From: Deinococcus hopiensis KR-140
Lineage (GTDB): Bacteria > Deinococcota > Deinococci > Deinococcales > Deinococcaceae
DNA: 64,000 nt
Assembly (NCBI GenBank): GCA_943327755.2
Contig: CALPYF020000002.1
Coordinates: 62,001-126,000 of the forward strand
Direction of reading: 5' to 3'
In this document: positions 27,073 to 35,284 of the stretch, one piece after another
Layout: every line of letters starts with the position of its first letter
Position numbering within the stretch: the stretch's first letter is position 1
Notes under the pieces: generated by a model
What the model was told of the DNA's origin: nothing
Database searches by the model: none
Seen by the model: the letters and a program-made list of their open reading frames with translations, nothing else
Translations under genes and position numbers: made by a program

Positions 27073-27531
27073 ATGACCATGACCAACGAGAACGTCCTCG
27101 ACAAACTCCAGTACCTCCTCGGCACCCTGCGCGACGGTCAGAAGGGCTTCGCGGACGCCGCCGAGCACGCCACCGACCCCAGCCTCAAGAGCCTCTTCTC
27201 CGAGCGCAGCGCTCAGCGCGCCCAGATGGCCAGCGAGGTTGAGGCCCACATCGGCCGCCTGGGCGACAAGCCCCGCGAGGGCGGCAGCGTCGGCGCGGCC
27301 CTGCACCGCACCTGGCTGAACGTCCGTGACGCCCTGACTGGACGCGACGACACCGCCGTGGTCGCCGAGGCCGAGCGTGGCGAGGACGTAGCCGTCGAGA
27401 ACTATCAGGACGTGCTGAAGGAGACCGAACTGCCCGCCGACGTGCGTAGCTTCGTCGAAGGCCAGTACGCGAAGGTGAAGGCCAGCCACGATCAGATCCG
27501 TGACCTGAAGCACAGCATGGAAGCCCGCTGA
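27073..27531 (+). CDS. PA2169-family four-helix-bundle (ferritin-like) protein
   Basis: A 152-residue all-helical protein matching the PA2169/DUF2383 family: NVLDKLQYLLGTLRDGQKGFADAAE, then LKSLFSERSAQRAQMASEVE and VVAEAERGEDVAVENYQDVL with regularly spaced Glu/His, and a final helix with HDQIRDLKHSMEAR. Such proteins are often stress-related; the metal-binding set is partial. Preceded by CAGGAGG and followed by a very strong terminator. Confidence 0.85.
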   Translation: MTMTNENVLDKLQYLLGTLRDGQKGFADAAEHATDPSLKSLFSERSAQRAQMASEVEAHIGRLGDKPREGGSVGAALHRTWLNVRDALTGRDDTAVVAEAERGEDVAVENYQDVLKETELPADVRSFVEGQYAKVKASHDQIRDLKHSMEAR

Positions 27532-27550
27532 TCCAGCGGCCCTGAACCCC

Positions 27551-27595
27551 CACGAGTACGCCCCCCGCAGACCGTCTGCGGGGGGCGTACTCGTG
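27551..27595. terminator. 21-bp perfect hairpin, bidirectional terminator
   Basis: A 21-bp perfect inverted repeat (CACGAGTACGCCCCCCGCAG plus one more pair) closed by a CCG loop, between two convergent genes. There is no T-run; the stem itself is unusually long and GC-rich. Confidence 0.8.
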
Positions 27596-27613
27596 ACCCG
27601 ACTGGATCTCAGG

Positions 27614-29281
27614 TCAGCTGCTGCGGCGGCGGCGGCGCAGACGTTCCATCGCTGAATCCAGGCTCAGGCGCATACGTTCCAGCGCCTGCGCGAGGTCACC
27701 GATCTCGTCGTTGCGTTCGGCACGCACCGGGCGGCTCAGGTCTCCCATGCTGATGGCGTCGGCCACCCGCACGAGGTCCTCGATGGGCTGCACGACGGCG
27801 CGCGCGGCGCGCAGCGCGAGGTACGCGGCGATGGCCAGGGCCAGCAGGGACACGAACATCACCAGGAACAGCGTGCGGCGCAGCGCGGCCTGCGGCTGCC
27901 CGTTCTCCACGCCCACCGCGACGGTGTACAGCACGTTCTCGGCGTCGGCCTCGTTGGCGCGCTCACTGCTCACGACGCGCTTGCCGTCCTTGTTCATCAC
28001 TGTGATCTGCTGCACGATGTAGTTCACGTTCGTGACCGTCTGGTTGGCAGGATCGGCCGCCTGCTTCTCCAGCTTCTCCACGTCGTTGGCGGTGCCGCCC
28101 ATGGTACGCATCTCGTTCGCCTGATCGCGGTACAGCTTCGCGGGGGAGATGCTGTCCTTGAACACGGCGCTGTTGGGATTGTCCACCAGCCAGTTGCTCA
28201 CCTGGGCGTTGAGCAGGTCCCCGACTTTCGGCGTCTGACTGGAGAAGTACCGCGAGCCGTCGCGCAACTCCACCTGCACGAAGCCCACGCTGGAGTTGTT
28301 CACCAGCGCCTGCAACTGCGGATCAATGCTCTGGCTGCCGCGCGTCGGGTCGATGTTGCTGGCCACCGCCACCGCGACGGCCTGCGCGTTGCGCTGCACG
28401 AGGCCCTGTTGCAGGCCCGGGAGGGTCACGGCCAGCACGCCCAGGGTCAGCAGGCTGGACACGCCCAGCGGCACCAGCGCGCCCACCGTCATGCGGTTAC
28501 GCAGGCTGCTGCGGCGCAGTTTGGGCGCGCTGTCGGTGTCCGGCAGGGGCGACACCATGGGTTCCATCCCGGCGGCACTGGGCACGGCCGTCACGTCCGG
28601 CGCAGAGGGGCTGGGCGTGGCGTCGGTCAGGGTCAGGGCCCCGGTGAAGTCCGACCAGACGTCCGCCTGCTCCGCCGGTTTCGTGGGGGTCGCCGGGGGC
28701 GTGACGAGTGGCGCGCCGAACGCCGCCGCGAAGGGATCCTCGGATTCGGGCGGGGGCATCAGGGCCGTGCTCGTTTCGGCTCCGAACGGTGTGGCCGCTG
28801 CGGCGGGCGCCCAGGGGGCCGCCGGCATGAATTCTCCGGGCAGCGTCTCCAGGGACGCGGGGACCGGCGCGGCGAAGGGGTCGGGCGCCGCGAACGGATC
28901 GGGCAGCGGGGCCGGGCGTCCGCCCAGGTCTACCTCCGGCCAGATGCCCGAGACCGACAGGGGCGCGTCGTCGGCTGCCAGCGTCGTGTCGCTGCTGACC
29001 CGGGCCGGACGCGGGCCGGACAGGTCCTGGAAGGGCTCGCTGATGACGCTGGTCTCTTCGCGCACCTCTTCCAGGGTCACGTCGGCGCCGACGCCCTGGA
29101 ACAGCCCCAGCAGCAGTTCCGCCCGCGCCCGCCCGGTGGGTTTCATCAGGCGGCCGGTGCGGCGGTCACCCAGGCGCTGCGCCTGCTCGGCGCTCAGGCC
29201 GAACCGGTCGCGCAGCAGCTGTTCCAGTTCCTGTTTACGTTCGGGGTTGACGGGCTGACGGATAAGAACCGTGTACTTCAT
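27614..29281 (-). CDS. HAMP-domain membrane protein lacking an output domain
   Basis: A 555-residue protein. Residues 1-75 form a small cytoplasmic domain (MKYTVLIRQPVNPERKQELE). A 170-residue linker rich in Pro/Ala with repeated DPFAAP units follows. Then a membrane helix (GALVPLGVSSLLTLGVLAVTL), an extracytoplasmic Cache-like sensor region (about 290-455), a second helix (LFLVMFVSLLALAIAAYLAL) and a HAMP domain (ARAVVQPIEDLVRVADAIS). It ends 25 residues after HAMP in RRRRRSS. No kinase, cyclase or methyl-accepting domain is present. Last gene of a three-gene operon. Confidence 0.85.
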   Translation of the reverse strand: MKYTVLIRQPVNPERKQELEQLLRDRFGLSAEQAQRLGDRRTGRLMKPTGRARAELLLGLFQGVGADVTLEEVREETSVISEPFQDLSGPRPARVSSDTTLAADDAPLSVSGIWPEVDLGGRPAPLPDPFAAPDPFAAPVPASLETLPGEFMPAAPWAPAAAATPFGAETSTALMPPPESEDPFAAAFGAPLVTPPATPTKPAEQADVWSDFTGALTLTDATPSPSAPDVTAVPSAAGMEPMVSPLPDTDSAPKLRRSSLRNRMTVGALVPLGVSSLLTLGVLAVTLPGLQQGLVQRNAQAVAVAVASNIDPTRGSQSIDPQLQALVNNSSVGFVQVELRDGSRYFSSQTPKVGDLLNAQVSNWLVDNPNSAVFKDSISPAKLYRDQANEMRTMGGTANDVEKLEKQAADPANQTVTNVNYIVQQITVMNKDGKRVVSSERANEADAENVLYTVAVGVENGQPQAALRRTLFLVMFVSLLALAIAAYLALRAARAVVQPIEDLVRVADAISMGDLSRPVRAERNDEIGDLAQALERMRLSLDSAMERLRRRRRSS

Positions 29282-29357
29282 GGGTGTGCTCCAGGGGCCG
29301 GTGCGCCCGGTAACTGGGCGGCGAGAGGCGAAGGGCGGAAGTGACCGTGCGCGGGCG

Positions 29358-29762
29358 TCATGTCACGCCCCGCTCCCGCAGGAGCCGCGCGAACAGCTGC
29401 ACGCGTTCCGGCGTGAGTTGCCGCGCCAGCGTGGAGAGGGTGGCGTTCAGGGTGGCCTGCTCACCCAGGTCGTCGAGTACCTCGTCCACCATGACGGCGG
29501 CCACCGGACCGACCACGCCGGTCAGGCACTGGATGACCCGTTCGGCCAGCTCGTCGCTGAGCGGCAGGTCGCGCTGCGTGGCGCGGGCCACCCAGGCCGC
29601 TGCGGCGTTCAGGCGTTCCTGCACGTCCGGGACGGTCATCCCGGCCAGCCGGGCCACCTCGGCGATGTCGCGCGTGCCGTCGACGTGATGCATGACCCGC
29701 CACACGCTGAAGGGCAGCGGCGTGGCGTCCTGCAGGCCCTGGGGCCAGGTCGGGGCGCTCAC
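29358..29762 (-). CDS. Small helical protein, winged-helix-like
   Basis: A 134-residue protein with VWRVMHHVDGTRDIAEVARLAGMTVPDVQ, an HTH-like segment of the kind found in DUF8082-type proteins, and a helical second half (VVGPVAAVMVDEVLDDLG, LARQLTPERVQLFARLL). The GTG start overlaps the upstream stop codon (GTGA), so longer starts are unlikely. Coupled to the gene before and close to the HAMP gene after. Confidence 0.72.
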   Translation of the reverse strand: MSAPTWPQGLQDATPLPFSVWRVMHHVDGTRDIAEVARLAGMTVPDVQERLNAAAAWVARATQRDLPLSDELAERVIQCLTGVVGPVAAVMVDEVLDDLGEQATLNATLSTLARQLTPERVQLFARLLRERGVT

Positions 29763-30607
29763 CGGGACTCCAGGCCGGAGGCGGTCCACTCGGGCCGGTC
29801 ACGCAGGTTCGTGATCGGCAGGTCGGTCAGGCGCAGCCCCATGCGGGCCAGGGCGGCGCGCAGCGCGGCGGTCAGCGCAGGCCGGAATTCCTCGACCGGC
29901 ACGTCGTCATGCACGCGCAGGGTGCCGCCCTGCACGGTGACGTCCTGCGCGAAGGGATCCAGGCAGGGGTGATCGTCGGCCAGACGCACCGTGACCTCCT
30001 GCCAGGCGGCGTCCAGCGGCTGGGCCCGGTGCGTGACGCTCAGCAGCTCCTGCCAGAACTGCAGCAGGTCGGCGCGTCCGGCCTCGGTGTCTGGCGCGAA
30101 CAGCCACGCGCCCATGCCGTCCGCCGGGAGGTCCCCCGTGACGTGCCGCCCGGACAGCCAGTAGCTGCACGCGGCGCCGCTCAGGAGCAGCCCGTGGTAA
30201 TGCTGGCCTTCCAGCGTGGCGCGCGCCGCCGGCCAGGCGGCGGCCGTGGGGCGGCCCGGTACGTCCCGGGTGGTCCAGAGCAGGTCGATCAGGCGGGCGG
30301 AGAGTTCCGTGAGGCTCACGCGGGCGCGCGGCAGGCCCTGCATGACGGTGGCCCAGCTGACGGCCTGCCCGGCGTTCGTGTACCCGCCCAGCAGGTTGCC
30401 CTGCTGCCACAGGAACCGCGCCCAGCGGTGGCCCTGCCAGGCGTCGAACACGCCGGTGAAGCCCTGACCCTGGCGCAGCGAGAGGTCGGTGGTGACCTCC
30501 GTCCAGGGGTAGTGGTCGGTGCTCAGGCCGCTGTAGATGACGGCGTCCTGCGGGAGCGGTACGGGATGCGTCAGTTTCGGCGCGGTGGTGGCTGTTGAAT
30601 CAGGCAT
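29759..30607 (-). CDS. Hypothetical protein, first gene of the HAMP operon
   Basis: A 282-residue soluble protein. The N-terminal part (DAVIYSGLSTDHYPWTEV, LRQGQGFTGVFDAWQGHRW, FLWQQGNLLGGYTNAGQAV) resembles the DUF4388-like pattern of a small domain that reads 'tG.l.v...g....l.f..G.lvga', often tied to two-component or GTPase-regulator modules. The rest is unrecognised. An ATG at 30607 follows CCCGGAAG. Confidence 0.72.
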   Translation of the reverse strand: MPDSTATTAPKLTHPVPLPQDAVIYSGLSTDHYPWTEVTTDLSLRQGQGFTGVFDAWQGHRWARFLWQQGNLLGGYTNAGQAVSWATVMQGLPRARVSLTELSARLIDLLWTTRDVPGRPTAAAWPAARATLEGQHYHGLLLSGAACSYWLSGRHVTGDLPADGMGAWLFAPDTEAGRADLLQFWQELLSVTHRAQPLDAAWQEVTVRLADDHPCLDPFAQDVTVQGGTLRVHDDVPVEEFRPALTAALRAALARMGLRLTDLPITNLRDRPEWTASGLESR

Positions 30608-30716
30608 TCGGCTTCCGGGTGAGGTCAGGATGAGGTGGCGATCTGGTTTGCGGCGGGACTCCTTAAGGGATACCGCATCATGACACCCCCTGAGCTCTTA
30701 CGTGCCGCTTACACCT

Positions 30717-30766
30717 GTAAAAAAAATCACGCCCAGATCCCGCGGGGATGCGAGATCTGGGCGTGC
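30717..30766 (-). terminator. Strong intrinsic terminator of the bacilliredoxin gene
   Basis: On the minus strand CACGCCCAGATC pairs with GATCTGGGCGTG and is followed by eight Ts: a textbook rho-independent terminator. The gap 30608-30898 holds no gene; next to the T-run lies the palindrome TTACA-CC-TGTAA (30709-30720). Confidence 0.9.
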
Positions 30767-30791
30767 CGGACCGGTCCGGCGTCGCAGCCGA

Positions 30792-30830
30792 AGTCAGAGG
30801 CCCCGGCGCACTGCCCTGGTGCCTCTGACT
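30792..30830. terminator. Second hairpin downstream of the bacilliredoxin gene
   Basis: AGTCAGAGGC pairs perfectly with GCCTCTGACT around a 19-base loop that can itself pair (CCCCGG). It lies 70 bases after the stop codon, before the strong terminator; it could be a 3' end stabiliser. Confidence 0.5.
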
Positions 30831-30898
30831 CCGGTGAAACGGTGGATGGTGACCGTGGCCTGAGGTGCCGCCCCCGGCAGCGTGCCGGGGTGCCCCGC

Positions 30899-31543
30899 TC
30901 AGCCCAGTTCGGTCAGGAGTTCCTGCACGCGGGCCTTCAGGTCCCCGCGGCCCTGCGGGGCGCCCAGCTGGTGTAGCCCGCCGTGGTACGCGTCGGGGTC
31001 GCCGAACAGGCGCGAGAGCAGCTCGAACTCGCGCTGGCTGCGCAGGCTGGCGTCGTCACGGAACATGTTCACGTACTGGTCCTGGAAGGCCCAGTCGCTC
31101 AGCTGCCCGTCCAGGAAGGCGCGCATCAGGCGGCGGTAGGGTTCGACGTTGTCATCGGTGGCGACGCTCGCCACGCCCTCGCGGACGGGCACGTGCGCCT
31201 CGAACACCGGGCCCAGCGCCTGCGGGGTGATGTCCCAGTTGTTCACCTCGAACTGCGGCTGCCCGTCCTGGAACAGGATCAGCTGTGGGCTGTGGTGCTG
31301 AATGCCGGTGAGCTGCGCGACGTGGTTGCTCGCGGGGCGCCAGTCCACCACGCGGATGAAGCCCACGGGCAGGTCGTGGCGCTGCAGGAAGGTCTCCAGC
31401 ACGCCGAAGCCCTGCATGGTCTTGTGGCAGGTCCCGGCCTTGAACACGGCGGCCAGCGGGTACTCGGTGAGGAACTGGTCCACTTCCTCGGGGGTGGTCA
31501 GGGGCACGAGCACCTGCGCTTCGTTCTGAGCGGCTTGCGTCAT
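30899..31543 (-). CDS. Bacilliredoxin BrxC/YtxJ-like domain fused to a colicin-immunity-like domain
   Basis: A 214-residue protein. Residues 1-110 match the monothiol bacilliredoxin YtxJ/BrxC: FKAGTCHKTMQGF (active Cys about residue 39), FIRVVDWRPASNHVAQLTGI, HHSPQLILFQDG and WDITPQAL. It would remove bacillithiol from S-bacillithiolated proteins. Residues 133-214 (YRRLMRAFLDGQLSDWAFQD, FELLSRLFGDPDAYHG, LKARVQELLTEL) look like the colicin D immunity family helical bundle. The ATG is six bases after TATGCT (31550-31555, minus strand), a leaderless start. Confidence 0.8.
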   Translation of the reverse strand: MTQAAQNEAQVLVPLTTPEEVDQFLTEYPLAAVFKAGTCHKTMQGFGVLETFLQRHDLPVGFIRVVDWRPASNHVAQLTGIQHHSPQLILFQDGQPQFEVNNWDITPQALGPVFEAHVPVREGVASVATDDNVEPYRRLMRAFLDGQLSDWAFQDQYVNMFRDDASLRSQREFELLSRLFGDPDAYHGGLHQLGAPQGRGDLKARVQELLTELG

Positions 31544-31625
31544 GGCTCCAGCATAGCGCCCGCTTTAGAAAACGAAGTGAGGCAGGGCACAAGGCCCCCA
31601 TCCGTCCGGCCCGGCGCCCACCACG

Positions 31626-31787
31626 TCATACGGACTCCGATTGAATGGGCTGCAAAGCCCGCTGGGTCCGAGCGGAGGCGACTCGTAGAGCTGCTCCGCA
31701 GAGAAGGAGAGAAACGCCCCTCCGGACGTGCAGCCGGCAATCCGGTGAAGTTCCGGATTGTTGGCGAAACAAACGGAATCCGTATCA
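31626..31787. repeat. Structured repeat element, copy B, flush with a stop codon
   Basis: A 156-bp element (31629-31784) bounded by direct TCA trinucleotides and inverted ends TACGGACTCCG / CGGAATCCGTA. In reverse complement it aligns with copy A: CAATCCGG / CCGGATTG hairpin, a TTTCTCTCCTTCTC-type stretch and a GGGC(TTTGCA)GCCC hairpin. The stem bases differ between copies but pairing is kept. The right TCA is the TGA stop codon of the methyltransferase gene. Confidence 0.8.
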
Positions 31788-32750
31788 GTCCAGCTGCCAG
31801 GCATGCACCTTCAGGTGCCGCGCCCCCGGGTAGTCCTCACCCGCGCCGAGGCGCTCCTGCACCGCGCCGCGCCGCCCGGCCGCGTCCAGTCCGGCCGCCG
31901 CCATGCGCTCGAAGGCCGCCGCGTTCACGCCCGCGTGGTTCAGCAGGGCCAGGACCTGCCCGCGCGGCGCCGTCACCCGCGCCGCCAGCGTCATCAGCCG
32001 CGCGTAGTCTCGCTCGGAGCGCCACACGCCCGCCTTGCCCCGCGCGAAACTGGGCGGGTCGAGCACCACCAGATCGAACACGTCCCCGCGCCGCTCCAGG
32101 CGCGAGAGCCACTCGAACACGTCCCCGAACAGGAAATCCGTGTCCGGCGCCGCGAGGCCGCTCAGGGCGTAGTTCTCCTGCCCCCACGCCAGCACCTTGC
32201 GGGACAGGTCCACGTTCTTCACGACCGCCGCCCCGCCCAGCGCCGCACTCAGACCGAAGCCGCAGGTGTACGCGAAGGTGTTCAGCACCCGCCGCTCCGC
32301 TGCGTGCCCGCGCACCCAGGCCCGCGCCGGGCGGGCGTCCGTGAACACCCCCACGCTCAGGTCCGCCCCGGGACGGATCAGCAGCGGCACCCCGGCCTCC
32401 AGCGCCGTCAGCTCGGGCCGCGCCTCGCCCCACACCGGGTCCGCGGGGGACAGGTCCTCACGGGCCACGTTCGCCGCGTGCCGGGCCTCCACGGGCCGCC
32501 GCTTCAGGTACACCCCGGCCAGCCCCGCCGCCTTACCGCAGGCCGCCGCCAGCGCCGACTCGTCCTGCGGCGCCAGCGGCACGTACAGGCTGAGCACCCC
32601 GGCGTCCCCGGCGACGTCCAGCGTGAACTGCCCACCCGTCTCGGTCAGGTGCGCGGCGCGGTACACGGTCGTACCCGACGCGGGCAGCGCAGCGCGCGCC
32701 GCGAACAGGCGAGGCAGGTCAGGCAGGTGCAGGGGGTGGAACTCGGTCAC
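31785..32750 (-). CDS. Class I SAM-dependent rRNA methyltransferase, RlmI-like
   Basis: A 321-residue methyltransferase of the RlmI/RlmK group: an N-terminal segment with LYVPLAPQDES and VYLKRRPVEARH, the SAM-binding VLNTFAYTCGFGLSAALGGAAVVKNVDLS and the catalytic VVLDPPSFARGK. The C-terminus continues LLNHAGVNAAAFERM. The PUA domain of E. coli RlmI is not evident. The likely target is 23S rRNA cytosine C5, by family. The GTG at 32750 lies five bases after TAGACT (leaderless). Confidence 0.85.
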   Translation of the reverse strand: MTEFHPLHLPDLPRLFAARAALPASGTTVYRAAHLTETGGQFTLDVAGDAGVLSLYVPLAPQDESALAAACGKAAGLAGVYLKRRPVEARHAANVAREDLSPADPVWGEARPELTALEAGVPLLIRPGADLSVGVFTDARPARAWVRGHAAERRVLNTFAYTCGFGLSAALGGAAVVKNVDLSRKVLAWGQENYALSGLAAPDTDFLFGDVFEWLSRLERRGDVFDLVVLDPPSFARGKAGVWRSERDYARLMTLAARVTAPRGQVLALLNHAGVNAAAFERMAAAGLDAAGRRGAVQERLGAGEDYPGARHLKVHAWQLD

Positions 32751-32782
32751 ACCCGAGTCTAGCGGCCCCGCCCCACGAAACA

Positions 32783-32821
32783 GGCGGGCGGGGGAGAGGT
32801 CGCCCCCTCGCCCCGCCCGCC
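32783..32821 (-). terminator. Terminator after mraY
   Basis: GGCGGGCGGGG pairs with CCCCGCCCGCC; the minus strand continues TGTTTCG. It lies ten bases after the mraY stop. Confidence 0.75.
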
Positions 32822-32830
32822 CGGACCGCC

Positions 32831-33754
32831 TTAGGGTCTGCCGCCGAGCAGCCACCACACCAGCGCCGTCGCCACCGCCGACACCATCCAGAACCGCATG
32901 GTGACGTGCGTCTCGGGCCAGCCGATGTCCTTGTGCTCGAAGTGATGCTGGATCGGGGACATCTTGAACACCCGCTTGCCCCGCAGTTTGAACGACGCCA
33001 CCTGAATGACCACGCTGAGCACCGCCGCGACCGGAATGATCGCCGCGATGGGCAGCAGCCACACGTCCGCGTACAGCACGTACGCGCCGGCCGCGACCGC
33101 CCCGATCGCGTGACTGCCCATGTCGCCCATGAACACCCGCGCCGGGTGCGCGTTGAACCACAGGAACCCCAGCAGCGCCGCGACCAGCAGCGCACTGACC
33201 GGGGACAGCGCCAGCAGCGGCAGCAGCACGATGATCGCTACGCCGCCCAGCAGGCCGTCCAGGCCGTCGGTGAAGTTGAAGGCGTTCACGCTGCCCACCA
33301 TGACCAGCGTCAGCAGGATCACGTCCCCGACCGGCCCGAACCCCGGCACCAGTTCATGCGACGCCAGCGGCGCCGCGAAGTAGGCGAAGACCAGCCCCAC
33401 TAGGAACTGCAGCGGGAACTTCTCGCGGGCCAGCAGCTCCGAGCGGCCCTTTCCGGTCATGCGCGAGCGGATCTTCAGCAGGTCGTCCACGCCGCCGATC
33501 ACGCCCATCGCCAGCGCCGTCAGCCAGATGACCAGCTCACGCGGCCCCCCGGCGTTCCCGGTCAGGTACAGCGGCAGGAACACCACGCTCAGGGCCAGCA
33601 CGAACGGCACGCCGCCCGCCGTGGGCGTGCCCTCCTTGACCAGATGCGTCTGCGGGCCGTCCTGCCGCACCCGCTGGCCCCAGCCACGCGCCCTGCTCAT
33701 ACGGACGAACAGGCCCACCAGGAACCATGACAGCAGCGCCGTGACGACCATCAT
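32831..33754 (-). CDS. mraY: Phospho-N-acetylmuramoyl-pentapeptide transferase
   Basis: Integral membrane enzyme that makes lipid I in peptidoglycan synthesis. The 307 residues include DGPQTHLVKEGTPTAGGVPF near the start, the catalytic loops GGVDDLLKIRSRMTGKG, AFNFTDGLDGLLGG and FMGDMGSHAIG, and the C-terminal MSPIQHHFEHKDIGWPETHV, all diagnostic of MraY. About ten membrane segments. It stands apart from other mur genes here. Confidence 0.97.
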   Translation of the reverse strand: MMVVTALLSWFLVGLFVRMSRARGWGQRVRQDGPQTHLVKEGTPTAGGVPFVLALSVVFLPLYLTGNAGGPRELVIWLTALAMGVIGGVDDLLKIRSRMTGKGRSELLAREKFPLQFLVGLVFAYFAAPLASHELVPGFGPVGDVILLTLVMVGSVNAFNFTDGLDGLLGGVAIIVLLPLLALSPVSALLVAALLGFLWFNAHPARVFMGDMGSHAIGAVAAGAYVLYADVWLLPIAAIIPVAAVLSVVIQVASFKLRGKRVFKMSPIQHHFEHKDIGWPETHVTMRFWMVSAVATALVWWLLGGRP

Positions 33755-33814
33755 GGCCGCACCGCCCGGAACGCACTCAGTCTCATCTCAACCGCGGAGC
33801 CTACCACGCACGGC

Positions 33815-34627
33815 TCAGGGCGTCCGGTCCGCCAGCGCCTCCCGGGCCTCCTGCCGCACCTGCGCGGCCAGCCCCGCGGCCTCCCGCCAGCCTGCTCCGG
33901 CCAGCGTCTCCAGCAGATCCAGGATCGCCAGGGCCGCGCCGGGCGTGCCGTCCAGACCCGGCAGGCACGCGCCCAGCCGCGCCGCCAGCGCCGGGAACCG
34001 CACCTCGAAGCGGCGTTCCAGTCCGAACGCGTCGGCCCAGCCCGGCTGTGGGGTCGTGGCGTCGGCAGCCAGCGCCAGCGCGTGCCCCAGCGCGTACACC
34101 TGCGTGAACTGCCACGCCGAGAGCCGCTCGCCCCGCCGGAAACGCCGCACGCCGATCAACAGGTTCGTCAGGGCCTCACCCAGGTGATGCGCCCGCTGCG
34201 CCGCACCCAGGGGTTCCGCACGGGCCTCCTGCGGGCGGGGGTGCAGCGGCAGGTCCGCCGGGGCGTCCGGTGCGCGCCACGCCAGCCGCGCGTTCACGAA
34301 CGCCGCGCCGCGCAGGGCCGTCTCGTCGAACACCGCGAACTCGCCAAACACCCCGCCTGCGAACAGCACCTTGAAACCGTCCGGCGTGTTCCGGAACGCG
34401 TGGACCAGCCCGCCCCCCAGCCACGACAGGTCCTCCAGCAGCGCCCCCACCTGACCGGGGCGGGCCACCACGAAGAAATCCAGGTCCGAGAAGCGGTCCG
34501 CGCGGTCCAGTTCCGCCCCCACCGACCCCAGGCCCAGCAGCGCCAGCGCCCGCCCCGAGGCCTCCAGGCCAGCGGCGACGAGGTCCAGGCGGGCCAGCAG
34601 GTGCGGCGCGGATCCGGGTGCGGTCAT
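33815..34627 (-). CDS. Nucleotidyltransferase-superfamily protein
   Basis: A 270-residue protein with the Pol-beta-type motif: LLGLGSVGAELDRADRFSDLDFFVV (GS followed by DxD), then a third strand GEFAVFDE. The helical C-terminal half (HHLGEALTNLLIGVRRFRRG) resembles lincosamide or aminoglycoside nucleotidyltransferases. Whether it modifies an antibiotic or something else cannot be told. Confidence 0.8.
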   Translation of the reverse strand: MTAPGSAPHLLARLDLVAAGLEASGRALALLGLGSVGAELDRADRFSDLDFFVVARPGQVGALLEDLSWLGGGLVHAFRNTPDGFKVLFAGGVFGEFAVFDETALRGAAFVNARLAWRAPDAPADLPLHPRPQEARAEPLGAAQRAHHLGEALTNLLIGVRRFRRGERLSAWQFTQVYALGHALALAADATTPQPGWADAFGLERRFEVRFPALAARLGACLPGLDGTPGAALAILDLLETLAGAGWREAAGLAAQVRQEAREALADRTP

Positions 34628-34669
34628 GCCCCGTTGTACCGCAGGCGCGGTGGGCGTCTGCGGGGACGG

Positions 34670-35128
34670 TCAGTTCGCGAGGTAACGGATGAAGTCCCGC
34701 ATCTCGTTCACGCAGGCGCCCGCGTCCTTCAGGGCGGCGCTGCCAGTCACGGTGCGCAGCACGCCCCGGTCACTCAGATACAGCTGGCTGATGCGGTAGG
34801 TCAGGCCCGCCTGCTGGTAGTCGTACGCGGCGAGCACCCCCCACGCGCCGGCCCGGTCGACCGGCTGGGTCACGACGGAGCGGACGCTGCGGCCCAGGCT
34901 GCCCTGCAGTTTCAGGGCGAACGCGCGGGCGTCCTCGGCGTTCGTGAAGGTGGGGAAGGCCTGCCCGGAGCGTTCCTCGCGCATCAGGCAGGTGCCGCTG
35001 GCGTCCGTCCAGTAGTTCGCGTCGCCGTTCACGGGCGTCCAGCCGGTCAGGGGGACGATCAGGGCCTGCGCCGGGCACAGCAGCGCGGCCAGCACGGCAG
35101 CCAGTCGGGCGGGGAGGCAGCGGGTCAC
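34670..35128 (-). CDS. Secreted hypothetical protein
   Basis: A 152-residue protein with a signal peptide (VTRCLPARLAAVLAALLCPA). The mature part has two cysteines, in SGTCLMREE and KDAGACVNEMRDFIRYL, that could form a disulfide. The GTG start lies seven bases after TAAACT, the leaderless layout; an ATG 14 codons upstream would run through that -10. Function unknown. Confidence 0.72.
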   Translation of the reverse strand: MTRCLPARLAAVLAALLCPAQALIVPLTGWTPVNGDANYWTDASGTCLMREERSGQAFPTFTNAEDARAFALKLQGSLGRSVRSVVTQPVDRAGAWGVLAAYDYQQAGLTYRISQLYLSDRGVLRTVTGSAALKDAGACVNEMRDFIRYLAN

Positions 35129-35284
35129 GCGGGTCAGTTTACCGGACACTTTATGGCAATCTTGCGGCATTTCTCATGCCATCAGCTGCTGATCAGATCA
35201 GTTCAGGGGCGGCGTGAGCAGCGGCTGACGGGATGCCAGATGGACGACGTGCCGGGCACAGGAGAGGTGCCGCGCGCGCCAGCG

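Noticed and set aside
27551..27595. 21-bp perfect inverted repeat considered as an attachment or recombination site
   Set aside because: It lies between two convergent stop codons, where a bidirectional terminator is expected, and has no second copy in the window.
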